The notes: a model not told the origin generated them from the sequence alone. A DNA stretch of 64,000 nt from Stenopsyche tienmushanensis (GCA_008973525.1 WACJ01000503.1:2418001-2482000); one strand, 5' to 3'. Counted from the first letter of the stretch, positions 1 to 11,378 are shown. Made by a program: numbers and translations.

Positions 1-814
1 TCCCGAATCGCAGACGTAATATCCATTGCAATCGTATGGATCGGGTCGCAAGTCGGCGTAAATACCGTTCCTCTGCTGCACATTCTTCGGATTCTGCCAC
101 GACAGCTTCTGGCTCATCGAGTAGCGATCGCATAGTCACATATCCTTTTAACAGGATCGAAGACGAGGTCGGCTGGACAGTCTCTACAAATCGGTATTTG
201 GTTCGGTGCAATGCAGTAATAAAAAAGATGCTGATCGTCCGGATGCTGAAATAAACTGTCTTGTGGCAAATGTTCCGGGCAGATGAGCGGAGTGATGCTG
301 TTTGTCGTGCATCTTTCGGAAATGGTCATGTTTGGATTATTTTTTATGCTGAGTTGATCTCTTGCGAAGTCTTCATATGAATATTCGACCATAGGTACAT
401 TTTCTTGGCTTTCGTCAGAATTGCAAGGTATGCAAGTGGATTGGATCTGAGGTAGACATCTATCTTGGAAGTTATATCCTTTAGGACACGAGCTGGAAAT
501 GATGAAATAATACAATGAAAATGTTAATGCTTATTTATAGGATTCAACGCTATTATTCGGTCTAAAGGCGGCTTTAGCGTACAATAAGATTAGATTAAAA
601 TATATAGAATAATTAAATAAGCGGAATGTTACCTTCTTATAGTCTTTCCATAATTGCATATCAGGAATCGTTGACAGTCTTTCTTAAGGGGAAGAAGAAT
701 ATTCCCATAGCTTGGACATTCATCTTGTTCACAATCGATCGCTTGAAGTTCGACTAAGTGTAATATACATAGCCCAGAGATAAAAAACAAAACGTTTCTG
801 GCAACGTTAGCCAT
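1..814 (-). CDS. Peritrophin-like chitin-binding (CBM14) secreted protein, partial, with apparent frameshifts
   Basis: Secreted protein with repeated chitin-binding peritrophin-A (CBM14) domains, expected to act on peritrophic matrix or cuticle chitin. Exon 1 is 814-633: the start MANVARNV opens a hydrophobic signal peptide of about 25 residues; an upstream in-frame ATG at 868 would bury it. The donor follows at 632-631 (GTAAC). Exon 2 starts at 492 after a CAG acceptor, and the AG|C codon joins the frames. Domain 1 spans the intron (CEQDEC, FLICNYG, SCPKGYNF, CLPQ). Domain 2 lies in exon 2 (ERC, LICPEH, FYYCIAP, DLVFDPVKRICDY). A third starts near the window edge (NGIYADLRPDPYDC, YYVC). After RICDYAIATR the frame meets TGA at 116-114; coding continues in the next frame (EPEAVVAESEEC) and then in the third (NGIYADL). 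Each step equals one extra base, so this is either a sequence error or a broken gene. The 3' end lies outside the window. Confidence 0.8.
493..632 (-). other. Intron 1 of the chitin-binding gene
   Basis: A 140-bp AT-rich intron with a GTAAC donor and a TTTCCAG acceptor. It splits CBM14 domain 1 and restores the frame in phase 2. Confidence 0.75.
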
Positions 815-1061
815 TTTGAAAATTGTCAGAAGTGATATATCTTTCGATTTTTTCTCTATTATATACATTTTTTCCTTTGAATAATTTGAACAAGATAAGA
901 TATAGGCAATTATCCTTATCTAGTAAATCATTGAACATCAATAGTATTTCATCATTGTCAATCAATAAAAGTATGATTTTTCAAGTTTTGATTTAATTGT
1001 TTTTATTATTTTAATAATTTACGCCAGATACTTTTAAATTTAAACTTAAGGGACGTTTCTA

Positions 1062-1303
1062 CCAGTGGTGTAGTGGGGCGGGGGCGCGTGGGGTCGGCGC
1101 TCCCACACTTTTTTCTAAACGATTTGGAAATTTTGCATAATATATGTTTCTAAAATGTATTTTAACTTAAATTAGTTAAATTGAAGACCGTTTGGTTGGA
1201 AACTTGGTGCGAAAATTGTATCACTGCTGGTAGGGGAGGGGGTATTGAAATATTATAATTAATCAGCGCTCCCAGACTTTTTTATTTAGCACTACATCAC
1301 TGG
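1062..1303. mobile_element. Small TIR element (hAT-like MITE candidate)
   Basis: The left end CCAGTGGTGTAGTG and the right end, read in reverse complement as CCAGTGATGTAGTG, form inverted termini about 240 bp apart. Just inside each end is a near-identical GCGCTCCCA-CACTTTTTT / GCGCTCCCA-GACTTTTTT block. The CAGTGG-type terminus resembles hAT elements, but no 8-bp target duplication is visible because the right flank is the satellite array. No coding sequence is seen. Confidence 0.5.
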
Positions 1304-1304
1304 T

Positions 1305-3393
1305 GCCCGCTGTTCCATTTCTGCGCGCCCGCGGAGCCAATTCTGCGCGCCCGCGGAGCCATTTCTGCACGCCCGCGGATCGATATCTGTGTGCCCGCGG
1401 TTCCATTTCTGGGCGCCCGCGGAGCTATTTCTGCACGCCCGCGGATCGATATCTGTGTGCCCGCGGTTCCATTTCTGGGCGCCCGCGGAGCTATTTCTGC
1501 ACGCCCGCGGATCGATATCTGTGTGCCCGCGGTTCCATTTCTGGGCGCCCGCGGAGCTATTTCTGCACGCCCGCGGATCGATATCTGTGTGCCCGCGGTT
1601 CCATTTCTGGGCGCCCGCGGAGCTATTTCTGCACGCCCGCGGATCGATATCTGTGTGCCCGCGGTTCCATTTCTGGGCGCCCGCGGAGCTATTTCTGCAC
1701 GCCCGCGGATCGATATCTGTGTGCCCGCGGTTCCATTTCTGGGCGCCCGCGGAGCTATTTCTGCATGCCCGCGGATCGATATCTGTGTGCCCGCGGTTCC
1801 ATTTCTGGGCGCCCGCGGAGCTATTTCTGCACGCCCGCGGATCGATATCTGTGTGCCCGCGGTTCCATTTCTGGGCGCCCGCGGAGCTATTTCTGCACGC
1901 CCGCGGATCGATATCTGTGTGCCCGCGGTTCCATTTCTGGGCGCCCGCGGAGCTATTTCTGCACGCCCGCGGATCGATATCTATGTGCCCGCGGTTCCAT
2001 TTCTGGGCGCCCGCGGAGCTATTTCTGCACGCCCGCGGATCGATATCTGTGTGCCCGCGGTTCCATTTCTGGGCGCCCGCGGAGCTATTTCTGCACGCCC
2101 GCGGATCGATATCTGTGTGCCCGCGGTTCCATTTCTGGGCGCCCGCGGAGCTATTTCTGCACGCCCGCGGATCGATATCTGTGTGCCCGCGGTTCCATTT
2201 CTGGGCGCCCGCGGAGCTATTTCTGCATGCCGCGGATCGATATCTGTGTGCCCGCGGTTCCATTTCTGGGCGCCCGCGGAGCTATTTCTGCACGCCCGCG
2301 GATCGATATCTGTGTGCCCGCGGTTCCATTTCTGGGCGCCCGCGGAGCTATTTCTGCACGCCCGCGGATCGATATCTGTGTGCCCGCGGTTCCATTTCTG
2401 GGCGCCCGCGGAGCTATTTCTGCATGCCCGCGGATCGATATCTGTGTGCCCGCGGTTCCATTTCTGGGCGCCCGCGGAGCTATTTCTGCACGCCCGCGGA
2501 TCGATATCTGTGTGCCCGCGGTTCCATTTCTGGGCGCCCGCGGAGCTATTTCTGCACGCCCGCGGATCGATATCTGTGTGCCCGCGGTTCCATTTCTGGG
2601 CGCCCGCGGAGCTATTTCTGCACGCCCGCGGATCGATATCTATGTGCCCGCGGTTCCATTTCTGGGCGCCCGCGGAGCTATTTCTGCACGCCCGCGGATC
2701 GATATCTGTGTGCCCGCGGTTCCATTTCTGGGCGCCCGCGGAGCTATTTCTGCACGCCCGCGGATCGATATCTGTGTGCCCGCGGTTCCATTTCTGGGCG
2801 CCCGCGGAGCTATTTCTGCACGCCCGCGGATCGATATCTGTGTGCCCGCGGTTCCATTTCTGGGCGCCCGCGGAGCTATTTCTGCATGCCCGCGGATCGA
2901 TATCTGTGTGCCCGCGGTTCCATTTCTGGGCGCCCGCGGAGCTATTTCTGCACGCCCGCGGATCGATATCTGTGTGCCCGCGGTTCCATTTCTGGGCGCT
3001 CGCGGAGCCAATTCTGCGCGCCCGCGGATCGATATCTGTGTGCCCGCGGTTCCATTTCTGGGCGCCCGCGGAGCTATTTCTGCACGCCCGCGGATCGATA
3101 TCTGTGTGCCCGCGGTTCCATTTCTGGGCGCCCGCGGAGCTATTTCTGCATGCCCGCGGATCGATATCTGTGTGCCCGCGGTTCCATTTCTGGGCGCCCG
3201 CGGAGCTATTTCTGCACGCCCGCGGATCGATATCTGTGTGCCCGCGGTTCCATTTCTGGGCGCTCGCGGAGCCAATTCTGCGCGCCCGCGGATCGATATC
3301 TGTGTGCCCGCGGTTCCATTTCTGCGCGCCCGCGGAGCCAATTCTGCGCCCCCGCGGAGCAATTTTTGCACGCCCGCGGATCGATATCTGTGT
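1305..3393. repeat. 22-bp / 66-bp higher-order satellite, 95 units
   Basis: A GC-rich tandem array of a 22-bp unit of form GCCCGCGG-N4-ATNTCTG-N3. Three unit types occur: A (ggttcc...gggc), B (ggagct...gcac) and C (ggatcg...gtgt). They form a 66-bp trimer. Counting gives ABBC, then 29 ABC trimers, then ABBC: 95 units, 2090 bp less one base deleted near 2229, which matches the observed 2089 bp. Each unit carries the SacII motif CCGCGG and several CpGs. Because 66 is divisible by three, the array is open in most frames on both strands (reading PRIDICVPAVPFLGARGAIS and similar). Those long open frames are treated as a consequence of the period, not as proteins. Confidence 0.95.
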
Positions 3394-3615
3394 GCTCGCT
3401 TTCTACCCTGTTGGTTCGTGTATCGGAAAGAACCAATGTTTAAGAAAATGTTCAGTAAATTTCAAGTCGATATAAATGAAATTCGCAAAGTTATAGGCCG
3501 ACGAGGAAAAGCTGCGCTTCGCAAAGCTGAGGAAAGGAGAAACTTTAAACGCATTTTTCTCGAAACTACCTTTTCCAAGCTCATGGAAGTGCTCCCACAC
3601 GTCCTCGATGAGTAA
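3394..3615 (+). other. Open reading tail after the satellite, function unknown
   Basis: One plus-strand frame runs out of the array into about 60 lysine/arginine-rich codons (MFKKMFSKFQVDINEIRKV to VLPHVLDE, stop at 3613-3615). From its ATG at 3436 the stretch looks helical and charged. I recognise no family. It may be chance, an old coding fragment or a terminal exon; splice evidence is absent. Confidence 0.2.
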
Positions 3616-3803
3616 TCTTTATGAAATTTAGCATAAACATGTACAATAAACGTCTTCATCATTTGAGCTATAATGATCTAAAAATATTCAAAAATGTTTA
3701 TTTAATGAATAAAAAACTACAAAAAATGTTGATAAAAAAAAACATTTTTCTTCAATCACTACTTTTTTGTTTTCTAATATTTCTTCTTAATTATAGCCTA
3801 AGC

Positions 3804-4028
3804 CTGGGGAGGCCAACCCAAATGATCTTGCGGGCCACTTTGGAAATGCATCATAGCTCCGCGGGCCGCATATAAAATTATATATCCCCATTTTAGATTT
3901 AGATACACTATAGACATTTTTTTGAAGTGAAAAAATATATTTTGTAAAAGTGTAATAAATCTTGCGGGCTGGAAAAATATTCAAGGCGGGCCGCATGCGG
4001 CCCGCGGGCCGCGGGTTGGCCACCCCTG
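3804..4028. mobile_element. hAT-type MITE, copy 1
   Basis: A 225-bp element with GC-rich inverted ends: left ctggggaggccaaccc (decayed from caggggtggccaaccc), right gggttggccacccctg. It is flanked by 8-bp duplications GCCTAAGC / GTCTAAGC (7 of 8 match), the hAT hallmark. The interior is AT-rich, and the subterminal CGGGCCGC / GCGGCCCGCGGGCC blocks recall Charlie-like hAT ends. It has no transposase and is the same family as 41239-41472. Confidence 0.8.
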
Positions 4029-4036
4029 GTCTAAGC

Positions 4037-4850
4037 TATACACAATATTATACCAAGTAAAAATATGTTTAATTGTTTTGCTACAAATCTTTTGTTCAGG
4101 ACTTAGGACTTCCATGATGAAGAATCTCATCGCTCGCACATCGACATATTATAATACGTAGCTCACCCCACCTCCCACTACCATACTTTGTTAAACTTTA
4201 AAAAATATTTTTATGCTCAATAAAGATCGCCTGAATGTTAAAAACCTGATCATTTTTGGGCCCAACAAGGTAGAAAAGTCCCTTAATGAAACCTCATGCA
4301 GATCCATCATGGATATTTCATGATCGTTTTTTCTTCATTTGATGATTGATGACTTCATAAAGAGTATTTGATGTTTGTCTCTCTTATTAAACTATTACAT
4401 GTTATATTCCGATTTTATTCTGACGTTAAGAACATTTCACCTTGAAATATTTAATATAGAGAACAAATATTTTTTATTGAATTTATGAACGTATTGATTG
4501 CAAAAGATAAGCGAACTAATTAATTGGCATTCTTTTTGTCTTTAAGTGGAAAACTTTGCGCAATTTCAATTGCTTGTGAAACATAAAGATGTCATACTAA
4601 ATAAATAGGAAAAAATATAATCTATCATTGTTCGTATTTAGGATACAAATAGTTCTGCGAAATCTTATGGATTTTGCAATAATGTTGAAGTATTTATATA
4701 CTATTAGCAGAATTTTATAAATAAATGATACGTTAGTATTTCCTCATATGGCGTGTAAATCTGTTCCATGTCCATTGTTTCTATAATGGCTTTGATCCAT
4801 TTTTCATTCGTTCGTCTTGTCATACAACTCAATAAGTTCGTAGGATGACT
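4037..4850. other. Featureless AT-rich intergenic DNA
   Basis: I see no gene, RNA or repeat structure in this stretch. Short open frames here have no coding character. Confidence 0.5.
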
Positions 4851-4854
4851 AAGA

Positions 4855-5110
4855 AAACAACATTTTTGTTTCATCAACGTAGTCTCATTCAAGAGTAATA
4901 TATTCATTCCAATGCTTTTCTAACATTTCGATGCCTTTTTTATAGAACGACTTTATCTTTGGCTTCAAAATAGGCTCAGTTTCGGCAATCGGTTCTTCAT
5001 TGGAGGTAAATCATTTTTTCTGGAGCATTCTTTTAAGATATCGTTGGGATTCAGATTTGAAGAATGGATGAGGAAGCAATTCGAAGTCCAATTCGTACAA
5101 TTTCGCCCTT
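4855..5110 (-). pseudogene. Mariner transposase C-terminal remnant (second mariner family)
   Basis: The minus strand reads ELDFELLPHPFFKSESQR, YLKRMLQKK, stop, FTSNEEPIAETE, then KSFYKKGIEMLEKHWNEY, ITLE, stop, DYVDE. This is the characteristic end of irritans-type mariner transposases (LPHPPYSPD...NEEVIAETE...FYxxGIxxLxxRWxxCI). Two in-frame stops and loss of the DD34D third aspartate region (HPFFKSE in place of HPPYSPD) show that it is dead. Only the last third of the gene is visible. Confidence 0.7.
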
Positions 5111-5129
5111 ATTGGCATTGACTTGTGTC

Positions 5130-5665
5130 ACAGTGCATAGTGAGGGTAGATTTTGAGGGTTGCAGGACGAACGTTTTGTCTATTCTCTATGGGGAGCCTT
5201 GCGAACTGGTTGTGCTTCATTTTTGGCGTGCAAACTTCATTTGCCGCCATCATGTTTTAATTTCAAGTATATTTCTCATTGAATCCGGAGGCCTCTGCTT
5301 CGTGATTGTCACCGTATCAAATGGTAAATAAACTTAATTATTAAAAATCACAATGATTTAATTGTTTCCCTCTCTTTTTGAGAATCCTCCCCCTTCGGTC
5401 GTCTAACGAGTGGCCAAAGATAAAGAGTAAGAGACGAGAAGATAGAGATCCTTATTTTACCTTAAATCCTTATTAAAAATAAATCCGAAAGTTTAAAAAT
5501 AAATCCTTATTATAATAAAAATAAAAAGATTTCCGTCGTATGCTGCGAGTCTGTGTCAAGGCTGCGGAGCCCTATTTAGAGGCAGATGTCCCCGTCCTTC
5601 TCATCGAGGCCCTTTAGGCTATGATGAGAGGCGCATGGGTCCTTGGACTCGAGATTTCTTGTCTT
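5130..5665 (+). repeat. Dispersed repeat, copy 1 (unclassified; inverted copy at 24.65 kb)
   Basis: This block shares many ordered segments with the reverse complement of 24650-25060: a GTAGATT start, GCAG(G/A)ACGAACG, GGAGCCTTGCG, GCAAACTTCATTTGC, CTCTCTTTTTgAGgATCCTC, CCTTATTTTACC, TTTCCGTCGTAT and GGCTGCGGAGCCCTAT. It is probably a transposon fragment. The class is not identified, and no conserved protein is found. Confidence 0.6.
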
Positions 5666-7670
5666 CTTATTAAGCATCCTTTATTGCTCATGATATCAAG
5701 ACTGTGATTATCCTTCAACTTCGAAAATCAATTATATGTTAACTTATCTTCAAAATCATATTCTTCTAATATTTTTTTAAAAACGAATCAGCATTAATCT
5801 CCTTGATGATCAGGATTTAAAGCAATGACTTTTCTTTGTCTGGATAAATGTTCATATATATACTATTAAATTTGCCTTGGATGAATAAAAATCATGTAGT
5901 TCAGTGGGCATAGCTAAATTATTGATCTCTTGGAGGAACAATACTAATTTGCTATTAAAAAGGGAAAACATGTATATTATAAAATTCAGTATTGAATAAT
6001 TTGCGTAATTATAAATACTTATTTTTTCATGTTTTTTATAGTCTGTAAAATATTTTAAATTTGAAATCATTAAGATACTTTCAGATCCTGATAATGCTGT
6101 TAGCCTCATAAGATATACAAGCGAAAAAAATGAAAGAACAACTTAATAAATTGGATTTTCTTAGCCTCAAGCGAAATTTAATACTCAGACATTATGAGAT
6201 TCTATTTAGCACGAGTTCACAAAGACGCTAAGGGTCGTTACAAAACACTAACGAGACATTATAGTCTATATAAGTAGTGATTATGTAGTAGCAATCCTGA
6301 CTATATTATTTGTTTTTATGCAAGTTTTTATGGATTAACTTATGTTCAAGCCGTCGCAAATATTTGACATAAGCAACCCCTCGATGTTGAGAATAATTAA
6401 TTAATTTGTTTAATGAACCCCTGATGAATATTTGATAAACAGTGGGGAGTGATGGGCGGATTTGTTGGCGAATAGGGTGGATTTTGACATTCAAAGTAGA
6501 AAATATTTAGTCTAACTAATCGATTGATATTTAATGTATCTGTGACATGTCTCTCGATAGCAATTGATTCATCTGAGCATATTACTCATCATTTTGTAAG
6601 TGTCGGATTCAATTGGCAACACGAGATGTACCACTAGATGAGATAGACAATATAGGCTAATATTTAAAGTAGTAGTATTCCAATCACGATTGAATACTGT
6701 CTTCTCGAGTGTTTGGAGGTTTTAAGTTCAAGAACAGCCACGTGTCACGAATTGCTTAAGCAATATAGCATCGATAAAACCATAAGGTTTTGCAGACCCA
6801 GTGTTAAATAATTTGTTTGAAATGTATGAAATACGTCTTTGTGCTAAATTGTGGAACATATTTGTGTTCTAGAAATGAATTTAGTGACGTTTATTTCAAT
6901 GAATGTGTGACCTTTTGAACTTACAGTGTGTTGTTATATTGCAAAACTGAAGAAGTAAGGTTGTCTATTTCTCAAATTTAATCTTAATAAGACGATACAA
7001 TAATTTATTAATAGTGGGTATTCTGGCAAAATCTATTGGTAAAAGGTTAGAAATAAATAGTATGCTGAAGAGCTATGTTAAGCTCTCTTTAACAAACAGT
7101 TAATAATACAAATCCATCGATAGATTGACAAGTCAGTGTATGAGATGTAAATTTGCGACACTTCGGCAGTGATATGTGCATCATTATCCAAGATCTAACG
7201 AGATGTCCACAATAATCAGGTATATAACATATGATGGCTCGTAGTGAAAATCGGATATTGATACAAAATTTTGAATAAAACAAAATATAAATTCATTTAA
7301 ATTAATGCGTGATAATTCATTTTAGATTTTAAAAAAATAGTACAAGAAGTGTTGTGTATTCACATAATCAAATGAAATTTAGCATTACACATCGCAACAT
7401 TAAGTAAATCATTAAGTATTGATCATTTGCGTAATGGGAATACATTAGTATTTGATTCATTCCGATGTTCATATTTGATGTACGAATACGACAATAAATG
7501 GTTGCCCTCATTAAACGGCGATCCAATTATGTGGAATTCATCTTATGTGCTTTTGTAGTAGTTATTACATATATGATGATTTTATTTGATCGGCACAATC
7601 CTTGTTTCATCAGATTGGCAGAAAAATATTATCAATTAGGACTTCTTGGTGTATTTTTTTCACAGTAAAT
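5666..7670. other. Intergenic DNA without recognised features
   Basis: AT-rich sequence with only short, non-conserved-looking open frames. I see no RNA gene or clear repeat. Confidence 0.5.
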
Positions 7671-7674
7671 GACA

Positions 7675-7800
7675 ACATCCATCAATGTCTTATAGACATC
7701 TGTGGATTTTGATATTTCGATGATTTTCATTTTTCAAATTTCTCGACAATTCTCGAGTATGTAAAATAGTAAAGTATTAAATTATAAATATTATTATGTA
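7675..7800. repeat. Fragment of the TTCTCGAGAA-rich dispersed repeat
   Basis: The order GATTTTCATTT, AAATTTCTCGA, ATTCTCGAG, then AAATATTATTAT matches the block at 34565-34720, so this is a diverged copy of the same repeat family. Confidence 0.45.
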
Positions 7801-7878
7801 ATTGAAATAAAACAATTATAAAAATGGTAAACGTAAGTATTGATATTTAACCCTTTAACAGCCCGCGAATTTAGAGAT

Positions 7879-8040
7879 GCACTTAAACCTTTTTTTGTGC
7901 GGTAGATTCGTTCCGTGGAAAAATCGCATAAAAAAAAGCTATGACTTATATAGAAAAAGTGAAGATGCGTTTCATGGATTTTAAAAACTGCACAACTTTG
8001 AAAAGGCTATATAAAATATATCCAAAATCGCACAAAAAAA
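7879..8040 (+). mobile_element. Pogo/Tigger-like MITE, copy 1 (left part)
   Basis: Starts with GCACTTAAACCTTTTTTTGT, then GCGGTAGATTCGTTCCGTGG and AATCGCATAAAAAAAA, matching the left ends at 22639, 29209 and 37947. The right terminus is not found, so the copy is truncated. Confidence 0.65.
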
Positions 8041-8417
8041 AATAATAAAAAAAACAGGAAAACAATAAAACAATTAAAAAACAACATTTTTGCTAACATT
8101 TAAAGGACGTATTGCATCATTAGTAAATTTTTAAGGATGTCTGACATCTGGCATCTCAAATGCCAGATATCTACTAGAGAAATACTAATTATTTTAATTA
8201 CAAACTATCATCGCTGAATGATAATTTTCTTTGCGATTTTCGATATGACTCAAAATGGCTCTCTTCTTCGAAAGAAATAGAAAACCCAGTGTCAATGTCA
8301 TCATTGTTCTGTGTAGAAAAAGAAATACCTTAAATAAATTTCCTATAAGAATTATATTAGAAGTTGATCCCGAGACAATTTTAAATTGAAAAGTAGCTCC
8401 CAAGACAAAAAAGGTTG

Positions 8418-8922
8418 GACGACTCTGCTTTAGATTGTCCAGTTTGAAACAATATTTGGTTGAATTAATCGTTTTATCTTGTTGAAGTAGCTTACAATAA
8501 ACTACCCCCTTCCAGTTCCACCAAATGCATAGCAAAACTTTTTTTTGGATGTAGATCATGTTTAGCTACAGTTAAAGCTTCTGTACCCTTGGTCCAAGAC
8601 TGCTTATATTGGATATTCTCATAGAGTATCCAACTTTCATCTCCAGTGACAAGTCTTTTCAAAAAAGGTTGGCTATTATGTCGTTGGAGAAGAAGATCGC
8701 ATGTTGAAATATGCTGAAGTTTATTTGAGTCAGTCAGTTCATCAGGAAGCCACACATACGAACGATTGATGTAACCCAATTTTGTCAGATGATAATGGAT
8801 GGATGTTCGTCGAATTTCTAGCTTCTAAGCTATTTCGCGAACAGTATATCGCGGTTTTTTTTCAATCATGGCTATGATTAGATCCGTGTTCATTTGCGAA
8901 AGAAACTTATGGGACAACCTAA
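8418..8922 (-). pseudogene. Mariner DD34D element, copy A (3' truncated)
   Basis: The 5' TIR (minus strand TTAGGTTGTCCCATAAG) ends at 8922 and is followed by TA. The remnants read [37 protein letters not shown] (first catalytic D) and, in another frame, [17 protein letters not shown] and CFKLDNLKQ. Homology ends near 8418, before the HHDNAR motif, so the catalytic core is incomplete. Frameshifts and stops make it inactive. It is the same family as the copies at 44.5 and 47.9 kb. Confidence 0.85.
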
Positions 8923-11378
8923 TATTTGATTGTATTTATATATTTTTAAAAAAATACAATATACCCCTCTCAAAATTAACTTCCGTAGCTACAGATGTTT
9001 CAATGACCAAAAAAAATAAGGGCTTCGTGGCATTACTATAATAAAAAAGGTAAAATTTTTGGCTGATCCAAGATTCACCACACGCATTGTTTTATAGATC
9101 AAGAATTACTATGCACGAAGGTAATAAATCATGGAAAATGTGTTGTCATATGCCAAAAAAGTTATCAATTTCATCATATCTCGAGGCTTAAATCAATGAC
9201 AATTCTCCGCTTTCTTAAGTGAATTAGAATGCGAATATACCGAGATACGTTGATTATCTTACTACAAGATTCTCAAACAATTCTGGGATTTGGAAGAAGA
9301 TATTTGTCAGTTTTTAATTACTAAAAATTAAGACACAAGCTTGTTTTCTGATCTAACACGCCTATAACATTTATTCTTCATGGTGGTTCCCGTCGGTAAT
9401 GTGTTAATTATAAACATTAATCTATAGTTTCATGTCCATGGGGTTTTCCATTATACTTTCATAGGTTCACTTCATTATACGATTTGCTCTATTGCAATTT
9501 AAAGAGTTCATTTTTTACAACATTCAACATTCGACAATTATTATACTAAGTTCCATGATTTTATGCTTGGATTAAATATCATCTGAAGCATTTATACGTT
9601 TATATCAATTACACAACATAAAGATTCCAATTGCTTAGAAATGCAAATGATATTTTTCCATATGTGACGACGTCGTCGATTATGGCCAATTAAATTGATC
9701 GTCTGCTATGTGCATTATCACTTGCAGTGACCTTCATTTTATCTATGCAACTAATTGAATAGTTAGCTTATGTAAGGATTGTTAGAATCACGTTGAGTGG
9801 AATATTAAAATCGCGCCAAGGAAGACAGGATATTGATGAAACGAGGATGGGGCATGCGCAAATTCATTTGAAAAAATTAAAAGTCATTTTGATTTTACGC
9901 CATCAAACGATGACGGATTACGTGGGCTGCTCAGGGATTTGCTGTTGGATGCGGATTTTTGAATATTAATGTCGAAATTTGACGATGAAAAATGCGCGAA
10001 ATTTGATGCTAATTTTATAGACAGTTGATGGACTTGCTTGTGTATTTAATTCAATCAATTGGGAAAGCAATTAAAAGCCAACGTCTTATAAAACGTCGAA
10101 GGGGCCTCTTGGCAGATGTTTTTAAAAGAATGCCTTTTGTATTTGAATTTCCCTAGGGATTTCCCTCTCAATAGCCATTGAGTTCAAATGTATCATTTTT
10201 ATATTTGTTGTTTGTATTTCATCTTGTATAAGTGTTTTATTATTGTGGGTCGTTGGAGAAAAGGCTTCCACGTTGAACATGTAATTGATTGGTATGTTAA
10301 CGTCTGAATATTTTATTTTTATGGCTATCGAAAAAAAGTATGTACATAATTCTATAGTAGTAAAATTTGGCGAAATGTTTTTGCGTCGTAAAAATAAAAT
10401 ATGGCAAAATATCGTCTTTGTATATGTTCACTTTTGATTATGTTAATTGTAGAAGATCTCAATTGACATTAAGGATCACATGTTAGGAAAAAAGTCAATA
10501 TCTCATGTGATTCAATTCGGCCTCATCTTATATCGTATCATTCATAATGTGTTAGGTATATTAGAAATAAATCCAAAATAAAATTTCCTTAATTGTTTCT
10601 TAAATCTTTTTCAATTTCTAAATTCAAATAGTTCAAAGGAGGCAAATCCAAGGAATACAGATTGTGATGGAACCATTTATTTAATACTGCATACTGCAAA
10701 TATACTACTAAATACATAAGATCTTTCGATTAACTTGGATTAGGTGTTAAAACTATGTTTATTTTGGCGAAAAACATTGTTTTTTCGTCTCTTAATATTG
10801 TATACTATCCACATATTTAAATAGATTTATATTGTCGAGAATCTGTTTCAATCGGTGAATTCATCAGATCATCGTAAAATTTTCAGTCTCGTCCTGAATT
10901 CAAATCATCGTTTAATCTGCATTGTTCATTTTCATTTTGCAAAACCACATCTACTGATGGTTAACACTTTTCCATATATGCTGTTTATGGCTTTAGTGAC
11001 CCTTCTCGTGTTCCAGACATGATCGTAAAAAGCAGCATGTAATGCCTGATACCTTCGTTAATCTAGGGGTTTATTATTTCATCCTTAACATTAAAAAATA
11101 ACTGTTCTATGAAAATTAAATCTAATAAAAAAAGAAGCACCATTAAAAATATATTGGAAATATTTACTCTATTGCGTAGGATCATAGACAAAATTTCATT
11201 TAAAAAAATGAATTAATACTTGGCCATCCTAATATTTTCCACTGGTGTAATTCTCATCGAAGGAAAACAAAAAATGATAAGGTAGATGTGTTTTTTTTGT
11301 AGGCACAAATAAGTTTATGTCATGGCTTATCACACGCGTTGAACGGGATAGCAATTATATGGAAAAATATTTAATAAA
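8923..11378. other. Intergenic DNA without recognised features
   Basis: AT-rich sequence with no open frame of coding character, no RNA gene and no clear TIR pair. Confidence 0.5.

Noticed and set aside
1305..3393. CRISPR-like array (regular short repeats)
   Set aside because: The units are head-to-tail 22-mers with no unique spacers, and the rest of the window is a eukaryotic genome with introns.
1292..3475. Very long proteins (up to 770 codons) across the tandem array on both strands
   Set aside because: They follow from a 66-bp period lacking stops in most frames. Several mutually exclusive frames are equally open, and there is no evidence for a gene.
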